DNA of 64,000 nucleotides from Mesobacillus zeae (GTDB taxonomy: Bacteria; Bacillota; Bacilli; Bacillales; Cytobacillaceae): positions 310,001-374,000 of the forward strand of contig NZ_QWVT01000008.1 of NCBI RefSeq assembly GCF_003570705.1. The letters are read 5' to 3'. Within the stretch, counting starts at the first letter, position 1. Each line of letters opens with the position of its first letter. Shown piece after piece: positions 60,382 through 64,000 of this stretch. The notes under the pieces were generated by a model, which saw only the letters and a list, made by a program, of their open reading frames with translations, did no database searches and had not been told where the DNA came from. Position numbers and translations under genes: made by a program.

Positions 60382-61659
60382 ATGGGTGTGATATCGCAAT
60401 CTGTAAAAGACATGAACGGATTTAAACTGCATGTTGTCAAGACCGGAAAATTCAAGACCAATACAATCGTATGGCGTATGAAAGCGCCGCTTCAAAAGGA
60501 AACGGCTACAAAGCGTGCCCTATTACCGTACGTCCTTCAAAGCAGCAGCAGGAAATTTCCTGATACAACTGTGCTTAGATCTTACCTTGATGAATTGTAC
60601 GGAGCCAGTCTTTATGTGGATGTGGCGAAAAAAGGTGAATACCAGGTCCTTAGTTTCACGCTTGACATTGCAAACGAGAAATTCCTCGGGGACCCTGAAC
60701 CTCTTTTAAGAAAAGGGATGGAGCTCTTGGCGGAAATCCTCGTAAATCCGCTTGCGGAAAGCGGTTCCTTCGATCGATCAACAGTTGAAAAAGAAAAAAG
60801 AACACTAGAGCAAAGAATCCATTCTGTTTATGATGATAAAATGAGATACGCTGGCTTTAGGTTGATCCAGGAAATGTGCAAGGATGAGCCTTACGCACTT
60901 CATGTCAACGGTGACCTGGAGGACGTGGCGTTGATCGATGAAAGCTCGCTTTATGAGTATTACAAGCAAGCCTTCTCAAATGACGAAATGGACTTGTATG
61001 TGATAGGAGATGTGACGGAGGCTGAGGTTGAAGAAGCAGCAGCGTCCATGCTGTCATTCAATTCTAGGATTCCCGAGAAGAAAGAAATGAACAGCCCGGC
61101 CCCGGAAGCAGAGAAAGTTGTAACCGAGGAACAGGACATAAAGCAGGGAAAATTAAATATAGGCTGCAGGACAAACATTCTGTACGGCGAGAAGGATTAT
61201 GCGGCACTGCAAGTATTCAACGGCATTTTCGGAGGCTTTTCCCATTCGAAGCTCTTTCTGAACGTTCGTGAGAAAGAGAGTCTCGCCTACTATGCAGCGA
61301 GCAGGCTTGAAAGCCATAAGGGCCTCATGATGGTAATGGCAGGAATAGAAACCGCGAACTATAAACGTGCGGTAACCATTATTAAAGAACAGCTAGATGA
61401 AATGCGCAACGGCCAGTTTACTTCTGAAGAAATCCAACAGACGATCCTGGTGATTGAGAACCAAATGCTTGAGACGATGGATACTGCAAGGGGTCTCGTT
61501 GATATCCTATACCATAATGTCATCGCAGAATCGCAAAGTTCCGTTGATGAATGGCTAAGTGGAATGAAGGCGGTAACAAGGGAAGACATCATCGCTGTCG
61601 CTAATAAAGTGAAAATCGATACGATCTACTTTTTAACGGGAACTAAGGGGGCGGTATGA
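60382..61659 (+). CDS. ymfF: M16-family peptidase-like protein YmfF
   Basis: 425 aa M16 (pitrilysin) family member. The zinc motif H-x-x-E-H is absent at the expected place (the region reads LQSSSRKFPDTTVLRSYLDELYGASLYV), so it is probably the non-catalytic partner of YmfH. AAAGGAGG precedes the ATG. The stop overlaps ymfH by four bases (ATGA), supporting a stoichiometric pair. Confidence 0.93.
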   Translation: MGVISQSVKDMNGFKLHVVKTGKFKTNTIVWRMKAPLQKETATKRALLPYVLQSSSRKFPDTTVLRSYLDELYGASLYVDVAKKGEYQVLSFTLDIANEKFLGDPEPLLRKGMELLAEILVNPLAESGSFDRSTVEKEKRTLEQRIHSVYDDKMRYAGFRLIQEMCKDEPYALHVNGDLEDVALIDESSLYEYYKQAFSNDEMDLYVIGDVTEAEVEEAAASMLSFNSRIPEKKEMNSPAPEAEKVVTEEQDIKQGKLNIGCRTNILYGEKDYAALQVFNGIFGGFSHSKLFLNVREKESLAYYAASRLESHKGLMMVMAGIETANYKRAVTIIKEQLDEMRNGQFTSEEIQQTILVIENQMLETMDTARGLVDILYHNVIAESQSSVDEWLSGMKAVTREDIIAVANKVKIDTIYFLTGTKGAV

Positions 61660-62963
61660 TGGAGAAACTCACCTTTGATCAACTCCAGGAAGAGCTCTAC
61701 CATGAACGGATGGCCAATGGACTCGAAGTCTATATCCTTCCTAAGAAGGGATTCAACAAAACGTACGCTACATTTACAACAAAGTACGGATCGATTGACA
61801 ATGCCTTTAAGCCTTTAGGCAAAGAGGAGTATGTGCAGGTTCCTGATGGGATTGCCCATTTTCTTGAGCATAAGCTGTTTGAAAAAGCGGATGGAGACGT
61901 ATTCCAGCAGTTCAGCCGTCAGGGGGCGTCAGCTAATGCTTTCACGTCATTTACCAGGACTGCATACTTGTTTTCAAGCACTTCCAATGTAGAACGCAAC
62001 CTTGAAACATTAATTGATTTTGTCCAGGATCCTTATTTTACCGAAAAGACGGTGGAAAAGGAAAAAGGCATTATTGGCCAAGAAATCAACATGTACGATG
62101 ACAACCCTGACTGGCGGCTCTACTTTGGACTAATAGAGAACATGTATCAATGTCACCCGGTGAAAATTGATATAGCAGGGACAGTCGAATCAATTGCGCA
62201 TATAACAAAAGACATGCTGTATGAGTGCTATAAAACATTCTATCACCCGAGCAATATGCTGTTGTTTGTTGTGGGTCCCGTCAATCCCGATGAAATTATG
62301 GAACAGGTGAGACAGAACCAGGCCAAAAAGGATTACAAAGAAATGCCTGAAATACAGAGGAAGTTTGAAACGGAAATCATGGAAGCCTCTGAAAAGAAAA
62401 AAGTGCTGGAAATGAATGTTCAGACGCCTAAATGCCTTGTGGGGATAAAGGCTGCTGATACTGGAATCCAGGGCCGTGAAATGCTGAAGCAGGAGCTGGC
62501 CATAAATGTGATCCTCGATGTCCTCTTTGGGAAAAGCTCTGCGAATTACATGGAGTTATACAATGAAGGGTTAATTGATGACTCCTTCTCGTATGATTAT
62601 ACTCAGGAAAAAGGATTCGGGTTTGCTATGGCTGGAGGGGATACCCGCAACCCTGACAGGCTTGCGGAAAGACTGACAGAAATGCTGCTCGAAGCTAAGG
62701 GAGGCTCGGTTTTCAATGAGACGAACCTGAGCAGGACGAGAAAAAAGAAGATTGGCACCTTTCTTCGCGCAGTGAACTCTCCTGAATATATCGCCAACCA
62801 ATTTACACGTTATGCTTTTAACGGAATGGATTTGTTCGATGTTGTTCCGGTACTTGAAGGAATGACAGTGGAGGACATCCAGAAGGCGGCTTCAGGCTTA
62901 ATTGCCAAGGAAAGAATCACGGTATGCCAGGTATTGCCGAAAAACAATGACTCACTTTTATAA
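61656..62963 (+). CDS. ymfH: M16-family zinc peptidase YmfH
   Basis: 435 aa M16 peptidase with the intact inverted zinc motif in PDGIAHFLEHKLFEK near residue 70 and the distal Glu in KGIIGQEINMYDDNPDW near residue 145. The sequence around SRQGASANAFTSFTRTAYLF is characteristic. ATG 61656 overlaps the ymfF stop; ATG 61659 is an alternative. Expected to act with YmfF on peptides; the substrate is unknown. Confidence 0.95.
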   Translation: MMEKLTFDQLQEELYHERMANGLEVYILPKKGFNKTYATFTTKYGSIDNAFKPLGKEEYVQVPDGIAHFLEHKLFEKADGDVFQQFSRQGASANAFTSFTRTAYLFSSTSNVERNLETLIDFVQDPYFTEKTVEKEKGIIGQEINMYDDNPDWRLYFGLIENMYQCHPVKIDIAGTVESIAHITKDMLYECYKTFYHPSNMLLFVVGPVNPDEIMEQVRQNQAKKDYKEMPEIQRKFETEIMEASEKKKVLEMNVQTPKCLVGIKAADTGIQGREMLKQELAINVILDVLFGKSSANYMELYNEGLIDDSFSYDYTQEKGFGFAMAGGDTRNPDRLAERLTEMLLEAKGGSVFNETNLSRTRKKKIGTFLRAVNSPEYIANQFTRYAFNGMDLFDVVPVLEGMTVEDIQKAASGLIAKERITVCQVLPKNNDSLL

Positions 62964-63018
62964 ATGGATTGCCATCAGGAATGAATAAAAATAAACATGC
63001 AGACGAGAGTGTGAGAAA

Positions 63019-63741
63019 ATGAAACACTTTGCTTTAATTACAGGGGCGAGCGGGGGAATCGGAAAGTGTATTGCGACAAAGCTTGCGGAAAAAGGATATT
63101 CCCTGTATCTTCATTACAACAAAAATGGAAAGGCGGTCGATGGACTGCTGAAAGAACTTGAGAAGCTTGGGGGAGAATATATTCCCGTACAGGCCGACCT
63201 TGCTTCCAAGGATGGTTACAAAGTCTTGGCATCGCAAGTGTTCGATCTTGATGCCATCATCCATAACGCCGGGCATTCGGTTTCCGGGCTCCTGGAAGAC
63301 CTTGATGAAGATGAAGCTGAGAAGCTGATTCAAGTCCATGTAACCTCGCCTTTGCTGCTGACAAAGCTTCTTGTGCCGAAGCTAATCAGAAAGAAATCCG
63401 GAGCGATTGTAACTGTTTCCTCAATATGGGGAGAGACAGGTGCTTCTTGCGAAATAGCCTATTCCATGGTTAAGGGGGCGCAGATTTCCTTTGTTAAAGC
63501 GTTAAGCAAAGAGCTTGCCCCTTCAGGCATTAGAGTAAACGCCGTGGCGCCAGGAGCAGTTTCAACAAGCATGATGGCAGGGTTCTCCTTGGAGGAGCTC
63601 TCTCAAATCTCCGAAGACATTCCTTTAGGGCGCCTCGGATTGCCTGAAGAAGTGGCGGACGGAGTTGAATTCCTTTTATCCAACAGGGCTTCCTACATCA
63701 CTGGGCATATTTTATCCATTAATGGCGGCTGGCATATGTAA
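63019..63741 (+). CDS. ymfI: SDR-family oxidoreductase YmfI (FabG-like)
   Basis: 240 aa short-chain dehydrogenase/reductase. Cofactor motif TGASGGIGKCIATKLAEKG, NAG in IIHNAGHSVSG, catalytic Ser in VTVSSIWG, Tyr and Lys in YSMVKGA. Resembles 3-oxoacyl-ACP reductase, but substrate cannot be told from the sequence. It follows ymfH after 55 bases, as in B. subtilis. Confidence 0.93.
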   Translation: MKHFALITGASGGIGKCIATKLAEKGYSLYLHYNKNGKAVDGLLKELEKLGGEYIPVQADLASKDGYKVLASQVFDLDAIIHNAGHSVSGLLEDLDEDEAEKLIQVHVTSPLLLTKLLVPKLIRKKSGAIVTVSSIWGETGASCEIAYSMVKGAQISFVKALSKELAPSGIRVNAVAPGAVSTSMMAGFSLEELSQISEDIPLGRLGLPEEVADGVEFLLSNRASYITGHILSINGGWHM

Positions 63742-63818
63742 TTAGGCCGCGTGCTTCCGATTTTCATTTTCCTTTATCTCGTGCCGGTATGCCCCAGCTC
63801 ATACGGCACTTAACGGGC

Positions 63819-63956
63819 GCTTTCGCTTTTCTTTGTCCAGCTACAGCGCTTAGGGGATCGATTCATAAGCCAATCCGTCAAGAAGGTCAAAGAACGACCT
63901 TCCCGCCGGCTCGTCTTATGCTTGTCACCCCTGCGCAAGGAGCTTTCGCTTTTCTT
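63819..63956. repeat. Intergenic interspersed repeat element
   Basis: About 138 bases bounded by a 15-base direct repeat GCTTTCGCTTTTCTT at 63819-63833 and 63942-63956. Inside is a 7-bp hairpin, GAAGGTC (63882-63888) with GACCTTC (63896-63902). It resembles, from memory, a repeat family common in intergenic regions of Bacillus and Geobacillus that carries the same CTTTCGCTTTTCTT ends. Only one copy is in this window. Short frames across it are not genes. Confidence 0.6.
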
Positions 63957-64000
63957 GTTTCTATGTATATTTTTGGTTCCTCCTATGCACACTAATTGTG

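Noticed and set aside
63789-63995. Short frames on both strands at the window end
   Set aside because: They run through the interspersed repeat and have no ribosome site.

Overview
The window is a contiguous piece of a Bacillaceae chromosome (Bacillus or a close spore-forming relative). The gene order from the flagellar/chemotaxis operon through rpsB-tsf-pyrH-frr, the polC and nusA-infB operons, rpsO-pnp, the dipicolinate/lysine genes, spoIIIE and ymfC to ymfFHI matches the Bacillus subtilis order remembered for this region. Sporulation genes (dpaAB, spoIIIE), AGGAGG-type ribosome binding sites and several TTG starts (cheA, rasP, truB, mlpA, rnjB, the BMP lipoprotein) fit this. Nearly every gene lies on the + strand. 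No tRNA, rRNA, transposase or CRISPR array was seen.

Layout. 1-15032: end of the fla/che operon: type III export gate (fliO end, fliP, fliQ, fliR, flhB, flhA), placement GTPases (flhF, flhG), chemotaxis (cheB, cheA, cheW, cheC, cheD), sigD, then a DUF342/FapA gene, an unrecognised small hydrophilic protein and swrB. 15042-24630: translation and envelope housekeeping (rpsB, tsf, pyrH, frr, uppS, cdsA, dxr, rasP, proS). 24652-29056: polC. 29119-36657: the rimP-nusA-rnpM-ylxQ-infB-ylxP-rbfA operon, a strong terminator, then truB-ribF. 36658-39523: rpsO and pnp with structured leaders. 39606-42319: ylxY, mlpA, ymxH. 42394-47508: dpaA-dpaB (dipicolinate synthase), asd, dapG, dapA, i.e. aspartate to dihydrodipicolinate and spore dipicolinate. 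47554-52959: rnjB, tepA, ylzJ, spoIIIE. 53100-58867: GntR-type ymfC, followed by a BMP-family nucleoside ABC transporter in the place where B. subtilis has ymfD/ymfE. 59011-60060: a GGDEF (diguanylate cyclase) gene broken by several frameshifts and stops. 60382-63741: the M16 pair ymfF/ymfH and the SDR ymfI. 63819-63956: an intergenic repeat element.

Most of the window is conserved core genome and I see no clearly new multi-gene system. The points most worth a second look are the 45-bp minisatellite in infB, the multiply broken GGDEF gene with a 12-T tract, the terminal repeat element, a perfect palindrome in the pnp leader, structured leaders before rpsB, rimP, rpsO and proS, a candidate YmfC operator, an RNase J2 that keeps the full metal-binding motif, and the small unknown gene between fapA and swrB.
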